From a virus: a stretch of 31,928 nucleotides of DNA. This document shows positions 13,998 to 21,776 of the stretch, one piece after another; the first letter of the stretch is position 1; every line of letters starts with the position of its first letter. The stretch lies in the IMG/VR virus record IMGVR_UViG_3300032073_000132, positions 1-31,928 of that record. The stretch is one strand, 5' to 3'. The translations under genes and the position numbers were made by a program. The notes below the pieces were generated by a model. The model saw only the letters and a program-made list of their open reading frames with translations. It did not search any database and was not told where the DNA came from.

Positions 13998-14533
13998 TAT
14001 TGATTCTCCTCTGCTATCCAGTATCCTTCTCTGCTTGTACTGACTTTGATTTGTCTCATAACTCTGAGCTGAGTCGGTACTTGTGAGTTGATACTGGACA
14101 TGATAGACCGCTCTGTCTTTCTTGGGAACCTAGCGATTATCTTTTTGACTAAATCTTGTTTATTGATGGGAGATTCTTCTGAGGCACCGCAAAGGAATTC
14201 AACTATCGACTGAATCACACCGGCTTTTCTGCGAGTACCGTCTTTGTTTAAGAAGTGCTTCTGTACCAACTTGTTAAAGAAACTCTCCTCGGCGAGTACC
14301 GGCTCAATCATCGCATCTCCCTGATCACTCTGAATGATTATATCGTTGTCATCTGCGATTGCAATAAGTAATTCATTCAAGAGTTCTTGGGATTCTTTAG
14401 CGTCTGTCTGCTCATTAACACAGTATGGAATCCAATCTAACTTCTGTGCGATTCTATCGACCGACCATTTGTCTGAAACAGGAAGTTCAAGATCACGTAA
14501 TAGCTTAATGGCTTGTGGTAAGGTAATTATCAT
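13997..14533 (-). CDS. Winged-helix-like hypothetical protein (178 aa)
   Basis: The N-terminal half (MIITLPQAIKLLRDLELP through residue 80) is helical and acidic. The C-terminal half, from about residue 95, reads GTRRKAGVIQSIVEFLCGAS, PINKQDLVKKIIARFP and TERSIMSSINSQVP, a helix-turn-helix pattern like HARE-HTH or other winged-helix modules, ending in REGYWIAEE as a wing. It probably binds DNA or a protein partner. The ATG at 14,533 has a poor ribosome-binding site and lies inside the lipoprotein gene, so coupled translation or a GTG start at 14,599 is possible. Its stop overlaps the glycosyltransferase start. Confidence 0.7.
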   Translation of the reverse strand: MIITLPQAIKLLRDLELPVSDKWSVDRIAQKLDWIPYCVNEQTDAKESQELLNELLIAIADDNDIIIQSDQGDAMIEPVLAEESFFNKLVQKHFLNKDGTRRKAGVIQSIVEFLCGASEESPINKQDLVKKIIARFPRKTERSIMSSINSQVPTQLRVMRQIKVSTSREGYWIAEENQ

Positions 14534-14693
14534 TTGACAATGTCTCGTATCCGGGATTAATTGATTTGGTGGTCGTCTCCATTCGGAAGGTGGTAGCACA
14601 ACCTGTAAAGGCGCAAATTAGGCCGACGGTAAAGGCGATGATGCAGAGCATTGTCGCATTAGCTGTTCGTAAGTTTTGATCGGTTATCTTCAT
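14505..14693 (-). CDS. Small putative lipoprotein (62 aa)
   Basis: From the ATG at 14,693 the protein reads MKITDQNLRTANATMLCIIA and continues through a hydrophobic stretch to the lipobox-like FTGC (about residues 28-31). This suggests a lipid-anchored envelope protein with about 30 mature residues. AGGAAAG precedes the start. It overlaps the CsrA-like gene by 35 nt and the winged-helix gene by 29 nt in other frames. Small phage lipoproteins can act in superinfection exclusion or as outer spanins; the early position and absence of a nearby endolysin favour the first, but this is a guess. Confidence 0.65.
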   Translation of the reverse strand: MKITDQNLRTANATMLCIIAFTVGLICAFTGCATTFRMETTTKSINPGYETLSNDNYLTTSH

Positions 14694-14850
14694 GGATTTC
14701 TTTCCTAATAAAATTGACTTCCTTGTCTGCATCAAAAGATAGCAAAACCCTGTTTGGGAATTTGATCTTGGAGATAAAAACCTCCGCAATCTTCACGCCA
14801 TCTACTTCGATGACTACTCCTTCACGTTCTTTTCTGGATAGTGTAAGCAT
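14659..14850 (-). CDS. CsrA-like RNA-binding regulator
   Basis: The 63-residue protein opens MLTLSRKEREGVVIEVDGVK and continues with AEVFISKIKFPNRVLLSFDA and KEVNFIRKEI. It follows the CsrA plan: first strand ML-L-R, the beta hairpin, then the D/APKEV-x-RxEI segment before the C-terminal helix. Known CsrA dimers bind GGA motifs in mRNA leaders and change translation or stability. AAGGAGG lies 6 nt before the chosen ATG at 14,850. An in-frame ATG at 14,919 would add residues across the B-type promoter element and is less likely. Many leaders in this arm carry AAGGATC or GGAG, possible targets, which is speculation. Confidence 0.8.
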   Translation of the reverse strand: MLTLSRKEREGVVIEVDGVKIAEVFISKIKFPNRVLLSFDADKEVNFIRKEIHEDNRSKLTNS

Positions 14851-14884
14851 AAAGTCCTCCTTGACTTCTTCAGAATCCTTCCGA

Positions 14885-14910
14885 TTAATTATCGTAGTGA
14901 ACTGAATTTG
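14885..14910 (-). promoter_or_regulatory. B-type promoter element 4, before the CsrA-like gene
   Basis: CAAATTCA-N8-CGATAATTAA matches the B module spacing exactly. It overlaps the 3' end of the 41-aa gene and lies 35 nt before the CsrA-like start, so it would serve the CsrA, lipoprotein and downstream operon. Confidence 0.6.
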
Positions 14911-15010
14911 ATTTGACATGATGTCGCAATGCAAATATAAATGCGATTGCTATTAATAATCCTAGTGCTTTGAAAGCGGTGATCTCATCTGGCGTTAATA
15001 ACGGGTGCAT
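14885..15010 (-). CDS. Single-span membrane miniprotein (41 aa)
   Basis: From the ATG at 15,010 the frame encodes MHPLLTPDEITAFKALGLLI followed by AIAFIFALRHHVKSNSVHYD and N. Residues 15-29 form one hydrophobic helix flanked by an acidic N-terminus and a His/Lys-rich C-terminus, suggesting an inner-membrane protein. GGAG lies 7 nt before the start, 9 nt after the previous stop. The coding end contains the B-type promoter element for the CsrA-like gene. No family is recognised. Confidence 0.6.
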   Translation of the reverse strand: MHPLLTPDEITAFKALGLLIAIAFIFALRHHVKSNSVHYDN

Positions 15011-15019
15011 GATTGTCTC

Positions 15020-15208
15020 CTATTTATCTTGGTACTGATAGCGTGTCCATATCGTGTCAATAAACTCTGGGCTATCCGCCATGTGAATCACATTCTCTCC
15101 ATCGAATATTCCGTACCACTCTTTTGAGTTGCGATATGATTCTGTCACTCTGGATAATTCAAATCTTCCTGACTTGGACACGAGTATTGTTTTCTTTTGA
15201 CGTTCCAT
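15020..15208 (-). CDS. Hypothetical 62-aa protein
   Basis: Starts MERQKKTILVSKSGRFELSR at the ATG at 15,208, which lies 2 nt after the protease stop and follows GGGGAT. The sequence looks like a small beta-rich domain with aromatic residues (KEWYGIFDGENVIHMAD), then a short helix. No family is recognised. It is most likely co-translated with the SprT-like gene. Confidence 0.65.
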   Translation of the reverse strand: MERQKKTILVSKSGRFELSRVTESYRNSKEWYGIFDGENVIHMADSPEFIDTIWTRYQYQDK

Positions 15209-15210
15209 TT

Positions 15211-15753
15211 TTATCCCCAGATTGGATGGTTCTTTTGACTTACACATTCACCGAGTTTGATGTCCCCGTTGCACTTTTTGCAAAAATAGTTTTTGACTCC
15301 CATTCTCTGTGCTCGGATTTTACCAATCTCTTTGACGGCTCCGCATGGGCAGTGGGCTGCGACAACTCTTTTTAATCCAGTGCGGTCAATCTTGTGAGTC
15401 CGTATTGGACGCAGACCAACAGCTCGCATACAAGCTTGCCATCCCTCACCGTGCCCATCCATATCGCCATTGATGATATGATCAAGGACATGACACGCTT
15501 CATGGATTGCTGTGTTTCGCCGTTCGGCATCGTCACACCTATCCCATAGTGGATCGGACATTGTGATAAAATAATCACCATCGTCTGGATTGATATACCA
15601 ATTTGCCGGTCGCCATTCCGCAGTACCAGCACATCTGGTCATCTTCTTTGAGAATCTAATCAAGACGCTGTAACATCTTTGCTCGATTCCGTTGGCATCG
15701 AAGGCTTCTTTGACCCACGATTTGACCTTTTGTTCTTTTTCCCATAATTTCAT
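15211..15753 (-). CDS. SprT-like zinc metallopeptidase
   Basis: The chosen ATG at 15,753 gives 180 residues and follows the AAGGATC of an A-type leader. The catalytic motif is AIHEACHVLDHIING (HEACH, near residue 82), followed by HGEGWQACMRAVG, where the third zinc ligand is expected. The C-terminus carries CPCG and then YFCKKCNG, a Cys4 zinc ribbon, as in SprT/Spartan proteins. Cellular Spartan removes DNA-protein crosslinks at replication forks; the activity of phage SprT-like proteins is largely untested. It is the second gene of its unit and shares it with replication and DNA-modification genes. Confidence 0.82.
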   Translation of the reverse strand: MKLWEKEQKVKSWVKEAFDANGIEQRCYSVLIRFSKKMTRCAGTAEWRPANWYINPDDGDYFITMSDPLWDRCDDAERRNTAIHEACHVLDHIINGDMDGHGEGWQACMRAVGLRPIRTHKIDRTGLKRVVAAHCPCGAVKEIGKIRAQRMGVKNYFCKKCNGDIKLGECVSQKNHPIWG

Positions 15754-15783
15754 CTTATTGATCCTTGTGATTAAGATTTTGAA
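15754..15783 (-). promoter_or_regulatory. A-type leader 4
   Basis: TTCAAAATCTTAATCAC followed by AAGGATCAATAAG before the SprT-like start. It matches leaders 1 and 3 almost exactly. Confidence 0.7.
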
Positions 15784-15799
15784 ATGATGATTTTTGTAA

Positions 15800-16054
15800 T
15801 TAAGCAAAAAGTAATTCTGATTTGGCGTGCTCAAGTAAGTTTTCGTAGACCGAAAGAACTTGTGGAGGCCAAACTTCCTTGACTTCACGATTATCTAAAA
15901 CAGCTTGTAGAAATTCAACAACCTTCGGTGCTCTTGCACTCAGAGCGTGAACCAATCGACGATTGAATTCATTTGAAAATTGAGATGCTCGACCTTTGCG
16001 TGCAAAATCGTATAGGTTGGATTCTTGTACCAGATTTTGAAGTTCGTTTGACAT
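15800..16054 (-). CDS. Hypothetical 84-aa protein
   Basis: Starts MSNELQNLVQESNLYDFARK and is mainly helical (VVEFLQAVLDNREVKEV, YENLLEHAKSELLFA). No cysteine cluster or signal is present. It is the first gene after C module 4, with AAGGATC before the ATG at 16,054. The MSN start is shared with first-position genes at 4287 and 22,870, though the rest is not similar. Function is unknown. Confidence 0.65.
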   Translation of the reverse strand: MSNELQNLVQESNLYDFARKGRASQFSNEFNRRLVHALSARAPKVVEFLQAVLDNREVKEVWPPQVLSVYENLLEHAKSELLFA

Positions 16055-16240
16055 TTGATTTGATCCTTAAGTTTTTAATTTGTAAGAAGTATTAACTTGA
16101 CTCTTTAATCCTATCATAATTATCGTCGTCAGGAATCACTTTCTCTTCACTTTTTCAAAATAAAAAGAAAGTAGATGTTTAACACTATGTATGAAGTATT
16201 AAAACCATGAAACTTTCTGAAGATAAAATGAAGATTGACC
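16055..16240 (-). promoter_or_regulatory. C-type intergenic module 4
   Basis: Contains the conserved ACTTTCTTTTTATTTTG tract near 16,150, CGATAA near 16,111, TTAAAGAGTCAAGTTAATA near 16,092 and AAGGATC before 16,054. The stretch from the T-tract to CGATAA is nearly identical to module 3. It ends the helicase unit and starts the next. Confidence 0.75.
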
Positions 16241-17638
16241 TTAGAAGGTACTTCTGATGGCTGGATTCCCGACATCTAAACAGCCTGCGACATGGATACA
16301 TTGATTCTCTGAGAAGGCTGACTCACGTAGGACGATCCAATTTAACCGTGTGATCCCATTCTCCTTTTCTTCCGCTGTCGCATTAAGCCCAACCATACCA
16401 GTGACGTGAGCAAACTTTCGTTTGTCTTCACTGAAGTTAGACCGACCAATCGTATTGGTGTTATATGAACTTGCGTCGGCTTGAGTAGCGGTTACCAGTA
16501 AGCAATGATGCGATTGAGACAGGGCACGAAGCTGCTTCCAGTTGGCGTTAATTTGGTCCCGTGTCTCTTTGTACCCATGAGGAGCGGCAAGAATATCCGC
16601 ATAGTCAATAACGATAACATCAGGCACCCAACCGTCACGCTCCCAAGAGGCCAGAATAGATTTCATTCCAGAGACAGTAAGAGTAGAGTTAGGATGACAA
16701 GACAATCTAAGCATCGAATCCTGTGATTTGATTTTGGAGGCTATTATCTTCTGGCAGGCTTTACGTGCCGATTGCCAACCAATCTCCTTCTGCTGATTCC
16801 TATTCTCGTGTTCTATCAGAGCAATAGGAACTCCTGGCTCACGTTCAATATGGGTTGGGTAATCATAGGATCTAGGCTTGAGAGGCCTTCGAACAGCACG
16901 AGTCATAAATCGCCGCATGATTTGATTCTGACTCATATCGCCAACTTCAAAGAAGGCAACCCTTCGACGCTGACACATAGCACGCCAAGCAACGTCAATG
17001 AGCCACCATGTCTTGCCTCTTTTCTCAGCCCCCATGAAGGCGATAAAAGCATCACGCTGAAGTGCCCCCTTAAAGAACTTGCCTAGGTCTCCTGGATATT
17101 TGACGATGGCTTCTTGCTGCTCTTGAAAGGCCTCTTTCATAGCATCGTCGTCGGTAAGAACATCGATGCCCGCTCCCGTACCCATTTCTACTTGACCATA
17201 TGTATTGATTCGATCAAGGGCGGTATCAATATCTTCATTTACTAAGTCGCCTTTAATCGACTCACTAAGTGACGAAAGTTTTACCTTATTGAAATAGGCT
17301 GACGCTTGGTCGATTATGTAATTTGAATTAGATGCTTCAGCTCTTGCTTCATATTCATCAGATAATCCAGACAGAAACTTATCGACAAGCTCAACTGTTT
17401 CTTCGTCCTGGGCTGACTTAGATACCCAAGATTCAAAAAGGGATTCTATCTCTTGCTTAGGGGCTGTCTCATATTCATTGTAGAAATCAATACACCAAGT
17501 GGCGACCAGATTACCCCATACTGATTTGAATAGATTGTGTTCCCATTTGGATGCGATTCTTCCTAGGACGTGAGTATCGACAATCATGCCGATTAGAATT
17601 TTACGTTCCTCACTGCCATCACGTTTTGTTACTTTCAT
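16241..17638 (-). CDS. Replicative DNA helicase (DnaB-like)
   Basis: The 465-residue protein has a helical N-terminal part (1-165) and a RecA-fold C-terminal motor. Walker A is GAEKRGKTWW (203-212), the Walker B aspartate is in VIVIDYADIL (341-350), and a DnaB H3-like region is in HHCLLVTATQADASSY (about 377-392). The end SENQCIHVAGCLD may include the arginine-finger strand. DnaB-type hexamers unwind forks 5'-3'. The gene overlaps the winged-helix replication gene by 20 nt, and that gene is preceded by primase, so the three probably form a primosome. It closes its transcription unit before C module 4. Confidence 0.88.
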   Translation of the reverse strand: MKVTKRDGSEERKILIGMIVDTHVLGRIASKWEHNLFKSVWGNLVATWCIDFYNEYETAPKQEIESLFESWVSKSAQDEETVELVDKFLSGLSDEYEARAEASNSNYIIDQASAYFNKVKLSSLSESIKGDLVNEDIDTALDRINTYGQVEMGTGAGIDVLTDDDAMKEAFQEQQEAIVKYPGDLGKFFKGALQRDAFIAFMGAEKRGKTWWLIDVAWRAMCQRRRVAFFEVGDMSQNQIMRRFMTRAVRRPLKPRSYDYPTHIEREPGVPIALIEHENRNQQKEIGWQSARKACQKIIASKIKSQDSMLRLSCHPNSTLTVSGMKSILASWERDGWVPDVIVIDYADILAAPHGYKETRDQINANWKQLRALSQSHHCLLVTATQADASSYNTNTIGRSNFSEDKRKFAHVTGMVGLNATAEEKENGITRLNWIVLRESAFSENQCIHVAGCLDVGNPAIRSTF

Positions 17639-18809
17639 CTGACTCGTGTAATCTCCGTATGAATTTGTGTACTTCCGTGGACTGTCTGCCGTAATCAGAA
17701 AATATCTGACCTAGCTGTTTAGTAAAAACAGGTGAGTCAATTCTGAATACAAACGGCTGGAGCTTCCCACTCCAATCCGGCCAGTTGACTATTCTGGACC
17801 ATACTGACTCAAACCATTTCTCCACAAAGTGGCTGGTCTGTGGCAGGGATTCGATAACATGATTCAAAAGACTCTTGAATCGGTCATTCTTCATTCTTTC
17901 TACACGCTCGGACAGCTCATCTGACGATACTTCTTTGAATAGGTTATGGACTTTACTCCGAAACAAGTCGTAAGCATCTAAGCTAATCTGGACGTATCCT
18001 ATAAGATTATCGTCACAGTCACCGGGCCAATTCTTCGTGAGGAGTCTTTCGGTTATCTTTTTGGCTTCTTCGGATATGACAACGTCTGGTTTACTATCTG
18101 ATTTTGTCCGATCAATAGCATCCAGTAGCCTATGGAATTTATCTCTGAAGGATTTGGCCGTATGACATTTTGGTGTCCATTGGTCAGTATGATTTTTAGC
18201 GTACCAATCCAATGCCATTGTGATTTGGTCTTCTTCAATCTGGTCAGATTCTCTCATCAATCTGATTTGATTTGGCCAACTTTTTGGAACAGACCTCTTT
18301 CGTTTTTTTGCAGGCAGATACTCAAGAAGTCTTTGGCAACATTCGTAGTCGAAAGGATAAACTTCATCTGGAATTTCACAGAAATCAAAACCAAACGACG
18401 GAGTTGCCGCATATGCTTTTTTATTTATCTTCCCCGTAGGGGAAGAGAGGGTAGCACTGGAGTTTAACTCAGAGTTAAACTGATTGTTTAAGACTGGTTG
18501 ATTATTGACATGACTGGTTCTGTTCATGTCCGGCACCACTGATAGGGTTCTTATGTGCCGCCTCCTGCCATCGAACTTTACTTGCTCGATGAACCCACGC
18601 TGCTTTAGATTTTTAATCATCCTTGAAATATAAACTTGACTGACGGCTAAAACTTTAGCAAAGTATTCATTGGAGGCGAAGCACCCATTTTTGGATTCTT
18701 CCAGATTTCTGATAATTGATAGCAGTTGGACCTCTCTAACTGATAGGTCTCCAGAGACCATCAGATTCCAAATCTCAGCTGGTATCCATACGCCTTTGAA
18801 TTTACTCAT
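17619..18809 (-). CDS. Winged-helix replication protein, probable initiator or helicase loader
   Basis: Residues about 1-90 form a winged helix: IWNLMVSGDLSVREVQLLSI, then NEYFAKVLAVSQVYISRMIK as the helix-turn-helix, and RGFIEQVKF...RRRHIRTLSV as the wing. This resembles the N-terminal domains of phage replisome organisers. A low-complexity Asn/Ser linker (about 95-125) leads to a helical C-terminal region with no Walker motif, so it is not a DnaC-type ATPase loader. It lies between primase and DnaB, overlapping both. A role in origin recognition and DnaB recruitment is inferred from domain layout and position. Confidence 0.75.
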   Translation of the reverse strand: MSKFKGVWIPAEIWNLMVSGDLSVREVQLLSIIRNLEESKNGCFASNEYFAKVLAVSQVYISRMIKNLKQRGFIEQVKFDGRRRHIRTLSVVPDMNRTSHVNNQPVLNNQFNSELNSSATLSSPTGKINKKAYAATPSFGFDFCEIPDEVYPFDYECCQRLLEYLPAKKRKRSVPKSWPNQIRLMRESDQIEEDQITMALDWYAKNHTDQWTPKCHTAKSFRDKFHRLLDAIDRTKSDSKPDVVISEEAKKITERLLTKNWPGDCDDNLIGYVQISLDAYDLFRSKVHNLFKEVSSDELSERVERMKNDRFKSLLNHVIESLPQTSHFVEKWFESVWSRIVNWPDWSGKLQPFVFRIDSPVFTKQLGQIFSDYGRQSTEVHKFIRRLHESDESNKT

Positions 18810-19678
18810 GCCAAGAATCTCCGAAGTTGTTTTATCTCTTTGTCTGATGCTTCGGATGCATCTTTGGATGATAGCTGCACGTTATACGTCTCACCTTGGA
18901 AAGGCTCCAAGAGGGAACATAAATCATCTGCTCTGGTCTGAGCAGCTGTGTCGTTATCGAAACATATCACGCGAATAGGAAACTTGGATAATTTTAGAAC
19001 TTGAGGTCTTGTGAAACCAATACCACAAGTAGCAACCGCACCATGACCAGTTCTCCAAGCATCGAAAGCACCCTCGTGAACTATGATGGCGTGGCCACAA
19101 TAGTCCTCTCCGTATAGAACATGTTTATGGTTCATGGCTTCTTGCTTTGCGTTTGCTGACATATAGCGGACTTTGACTTTATTCTTGATGCTTCGACTGG
19201 TCCAGCTGATTGTTCTCTGCTTGTAATCTATCGGAATAAATATCCGCCAAGCAAGATAAGAGTGAAGCCCTATCCCTTGGATCCCCCAATCGTTAATCAA
19301 CTTGTCGGGGTCGTATCCTCTTTTCATTAGATACTTGCGATGGGGTTTTTGTAATTCAGTTAAACCAGACGGAAGCTCCAACTTCCCTGTTGTCTTAATA
19401 TCGTTCTGAAGATAATTTGAATTTGAAAGTTCTTTGACGAGTGAGTTAATTTCTGAATATGACAGACCACTAAACTCAACCAAAGTGGCGTTCAATTTAT
19501 GATGACCGCACTTCCAGCAATGGACATAATTGTTTCGCAGATTCCAACCCATATGATACTTGTTTGTGTTTCGTCCACAGAATGGGCAGTCTGATTGTAG
19601 CCAACCTGCTTTGCAATGATTATGTCCTTCGCTGACAAAGGGGACATTTAATCTTCGCAGCAAGTTATCGAGTCTCAA
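18806..19678 (-). CDS. DNA primase (DnaG-type, CHC2 zinc ribbon plus TOPRIM)
   Basis: The 290-residue protein has an N-terminal zinc ribbon with C31-P-F-C34 and C54-W-K-C57. A TOPRIM core follows: IIVHEGAFDAWR (197-208, catalytic E201) and VICFDNDTAA (236-245, D240 and D242). It would make RNA primers for the phage polymerase. The length is short because no DnaB-binding C-terminal domain is present. The start is TTG at 19,678: AAGGA lies 8 nt upstream, and the first usable ATG would remove the zinc ribbon. It overlaps the ribbon-helix-helix gene by 14 nt and the next gene by 4 nt. Confidence 0.9.
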   Translation of the reverse strand: MRLDNLLRRLNVPFVSEGHNHCKAGWLQSDCPFCGRNTNKYHMGWNLRNNYVHCWKCGHHKLNATLVEFSGLSYSEINSLVKELSNSNYLQNDIKTTGKLELPSGLTELQKPHRKYLMKRGYDPDKLINDWGIQGIGLHSYLAWRIFIPIDYKQRTISWTSRSIKNKVKVRYMSANAKQEAMNHKHVLYGEDYCGHAIIVHEGAFDAWRTGHGAVATCGIGFTRPQVLKLSKFPIRVICFDNDTAAQTRADDLCSLLEPFQGETYNVQLSSKDASEASDKEIKQLRRFLA

Positions 19679-19823
19679 GTTTTGAATCCTTCTTGACGGC
19701 TTCCCTCATCATCTCCTCAATCTTTTCAGTCATGGTCTTCCCGCGTTTGGCGCAGTGTGCCTTGAAATGATTTTTAACATCCATCGAGATGCCTCGGAGG
19801 AATAAAGTTGCTTTTGGTTTCAT
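19665..19823 (-). CDS. Ribbon-helix-helix protein (52 aa)
   Basis: The frame from the ATG at 19,823 encodes MKPKATLFLRGISMDVKNHF then KAHCAKRGKTMTEKIEEMMR and a basic tail. The pattern, one beta strand (ATLFLRGIS), a helix, a GKT turn and a second helix, is that of Arc/CopG-type ribbon-helix-helix DNA-binding proteins. These act as dimers and commonly repress their own operons. It exactly fills the gap between SNF2 (ATGA overlap) and primase (14-nt overlap). The CopG/Arc assignment is by pattern only. Confidence 0.75.
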   Translation of the reverse strand: MKPKATLFLRGISMDVKNHFKAHCAKRGKTMTEKIEEMMREAVKKDSKLETR

Positions 19824-21163
19824 GATATAAGTTCCTTCTGAAGTTCATCGAATATCGTGAGCTCCTCTTTGGTCTCACCTCCATCCAATGTAGCGGTTAA
19901 AATACTCTGCTTGTTTTGGATTATCTGTGACAGCTTTTCTTCGATGGTATTATCAGCAATCATGTAATAGCACGCTGCTGCATTACGCTGTCCAATTCTG
20001 TGAATTCTATCCTCACCTTGAGTATGCTCTGAGGGAGTCCAACCGAGTTCGGCAAACAGGACTGTACTTGAAGCTGTTAACGTCAGACCCACTCCTGCTG
20101 CCTGTAGGTTCCCTATAAATAATCGAGTTGACGGATCATTCTGGAATTTATCGACGACCATCTGCCGTTCTTTTGACTTGGTTTCTCCTGTTAGGAATAC
20201 AGAGTTCTTAAACTCTGATTTGATTCGGTCAATAATCTTCTTATGGATTCCGAACACGACTAACTTCCCATCCGTCTCTTCCAAAAAGTTCTTGATCCAT
20301 TCCACCACGGCTTCGATTTTTAGTTCAGCTGCTAATCTTTTGAGATAACCCATCTTGACTAATCTTTCGGCCGACTGAGCACGTCTTGCTTTTCCTGCTG
20401 AGTGTTTAGCAAGCCATGCGATTAAGTCTTCCTCCGCTTCGTCATATTCTTTTCGGTCACTTATAGGGACTGTAATAACATGACGGGACTTCTCCGGCAG
20501 GTCTTTCAAGACATCTTTCTTTCGTCGTCTGACCATCATGAGTTCGGTCAGATTCTCATGTAGTTCATTAAGATTCTGCGAACCTTTGAAGTCCCATCCC
20601 CATGGGGTCTTTCTGGCGTTACAGTATCGCAATGCGTACGGCATGAAGGCTTTGAATTTACTCGGCTTCAGAAGGTTCAGAATCGGAAATAATTCAGCTG
20701 GTCTATTTGTCAGTGGAGTTCCGCTAATGGCGATAATCTCCTTGACTCCTTTGCAGAGTGCTTTAACTGCTTTGGTTCTTTTGGCTGCTCGATTCTTAAT
20801 GTAGTGACATTCATCTAGAATAACCAAACTCGGCTTCATCTTTCTAAGGTGTTTAACCCAAGCCCCTAAGACTTCATAGTTAATGATGATAAACCTATTC
20901 TGATTGAATCCCATGGAGCTTGGCGGCTTTCTGCCTTCTATGATCTCTGCGTGTTCTCCAATATGAACTGATGCTTCCCTAGCCCAATTATATTTGAGCG
21001 ATGCTGGGCATACAACTACGGTCGTTCTTTTCTTATTTCTCTTATGATAATACAGGGCTTGAATAGTCTTACCAAGACCCATCTCATCTGCCAAAAGGGC
21101 ACGCCCTTTGAACTTCTCAATCTGGAGGACTCCCTGCTTCTGGTATTTGTATAACTTGGTCAT
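19820..21163 (-). CDS. SNF2-family helicase/translocase
   Basis: The 447-residue protein is a compact SF2 SNF2 motor. Motif I is LLADEMGLGKT (23-33), motif Ia lies in VVVCPASLKYNW, motif II is VILDECH (114-120), motif III is AISGTPL, motif V is in GLTLTASS, and motif VI is QGEDRIHRIGQ. No accessory domain is present, as in phage SNF2 proteins. Such enzymes translocate on dsDNA and may reverse forks or strip proteins; the role in phages is not settled. The ATG at 21,163 is chosen because GGAGG lies 10 nt upstream and it forms an ATGA overlap with the sigma gene; a TTG further upstream has no such support. Confidence 0.9.
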   Translation of the reverse strand: MTKLYKYQKQGVLQIEKFKGRALLADEMGLGKTIQALYYHKRNKKRTTVVVCPASLKYNWAREASVHIGEHAEIIEGRKPPSSMGFNQNRFIIINYEVLGAWVKHLRKMKPSLVILDECHYIKNRAAKRTKAVKALCKGVKEIIAISGTPLTNRPAELFPILNLLKPSKFKAFMPYALRYCNARKTPWGWDFKGSQNLNELHENLTELMMVRRRKKDVLKDLPEKSRHVITVPISDRKEYDEAEEDLIAWLAKHSAGKARRAQSAERLVKMGYLKRLAAELKIEAVVEWIKNFLEETDGKLVVFGIHKKIIDRIKSEFKNSVFLTGETKSKERQMVVDKFQNDPSTRLFIGNLQAAGVGLTLTASSTVLFAELGWTPSEHTQGEDRIHRIGQRNAAACYYMIADNTIEEKLSQIIQNKQSILTATLDGGETKEELTIFDELQKELIS

Positions 21164-21666
21164 CTGTTTATTGCCTCCGTTATTTCTTTGAAAGCATTGG
21201 TACATCTGGGAGAGGTCCAATTCTTATCCATTAGTTCGGCTCTGATCTGCTGCTGTCCTTTCTTCATAGATGAGTCAAACTTATTCGATAAACATAATTT
21301 GACAACTATCGAGGCATCCTCACTTAGATTCATAAGTCCGATGAAGTCATCAACATCAAATTCTGTAATCTGATTTGAATAAACTTCTGTCAGGACTTCA
21401 GTATCCTCACGAGCAAGAAGATTATTTCGGTTGTACTCTTTCCTAACTTTGTCCATCAGTCTGAACTTTAGAACTCGGACAAGATAGGTGGAGAACTTGG
21501 CTCCTTTGTCTGATCTGTAATCGTCGCAGACTTTGAGGAATACTTCGTTGGCTTCTGATAGACAATCCTCTAGGTCTATGGGATGCTGTACTGAGAATTC
21601 AGCACATACTTTTCTGATGAGTCTTTCGACTGACTTATATCGGTCTTGTAAAATATTCTGATCCAT
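21160..21666 (-). CDS. Sigma-70-family RNA polymerase sigma factor
   Basis: The 168-residue protein has a region 2 signature: IDLEDCLSEANEVFLKVCDD (about 31-50), then GAKFSTYLVRVLKFRLMDKV, which holds the -10 recognition helix. A C-terminal part (LSEDASIVVKLCL, then AFKEITEAI) resembles a degenerate region 4. The ATG at 21,666 is chosen because CGGAG is 7 nt upstream. A TTG start at 21,693 would fall about at the predicted transcription start. A sigma factor in the first leftward unit would fit control of the repeated CGATAAT promoters, or of the rightward genes; both are inference. It overlaps the SNF2 start by 4 nt. Confidence 0.85.
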   Translation of the reverse strand: MDQNILQDRYKSVERLIRKVCAEFSVQHPIDLEDCLSEANEVFLKVCDDYRSDKGAKFSTYLVRVLKFRLMDKVRKEYNRNNLLAREDTEVLTEVYSNQITEFDVDDFIGLMNLSEDASIVVKLCLSNKFDSSMKKGQQQIRAELMDKNWTSPRCTNAFKEITEAINR

Positions 21667-21699
21667 GATCATCTCCGTATGGTTGGTTTCCAATACTCC

Positions 21700-21708
21700 A
21701 TTATAACA
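21700..21708 (-). promoter_or_regulatory. Extended -10 promoter before the sigma gene
   Basis: Minus-strand TGTTATAAT is a perfect extended -10 for a host-type sigma-70 RNA polymerase. No good -35 is visible at 16-18 bp. It lies between the DUF932 terminator and the sigma start and differs from the CGATAAT elements used elsewhere. Confidence 0.6.
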
Positions 21709-21734
21709 TATCTAACAAATATATCTAGTAGGGT

Positions 21735-21769
21735 AAAAAGTAGCCTCCCCGATTTGACTCAGGGAGGCT
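21735..21769 (-). terminator. Rho-independent terminator after the DUF932 gene
   Basis: On the minus strand AGCCTCCC (21,762-21,769) pairs with GGGAGGCT (21,742-21,749) across a 12-nt loop and is followed by AC and TTTTT. It begins just after the DUF932 stop and isolates the sigma promoter from upstream transcription. Confidence 0.85.
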
Positions 21770-21776
21770 TCTTGTC

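Noticed and set aside
14505-14693. Outer spanin (Rz1-like) assignment for the lipoprotein
   Set aside because: There is no adjacent endolysin, holin or inner spanin, and the gene lies in the replication/early arm.
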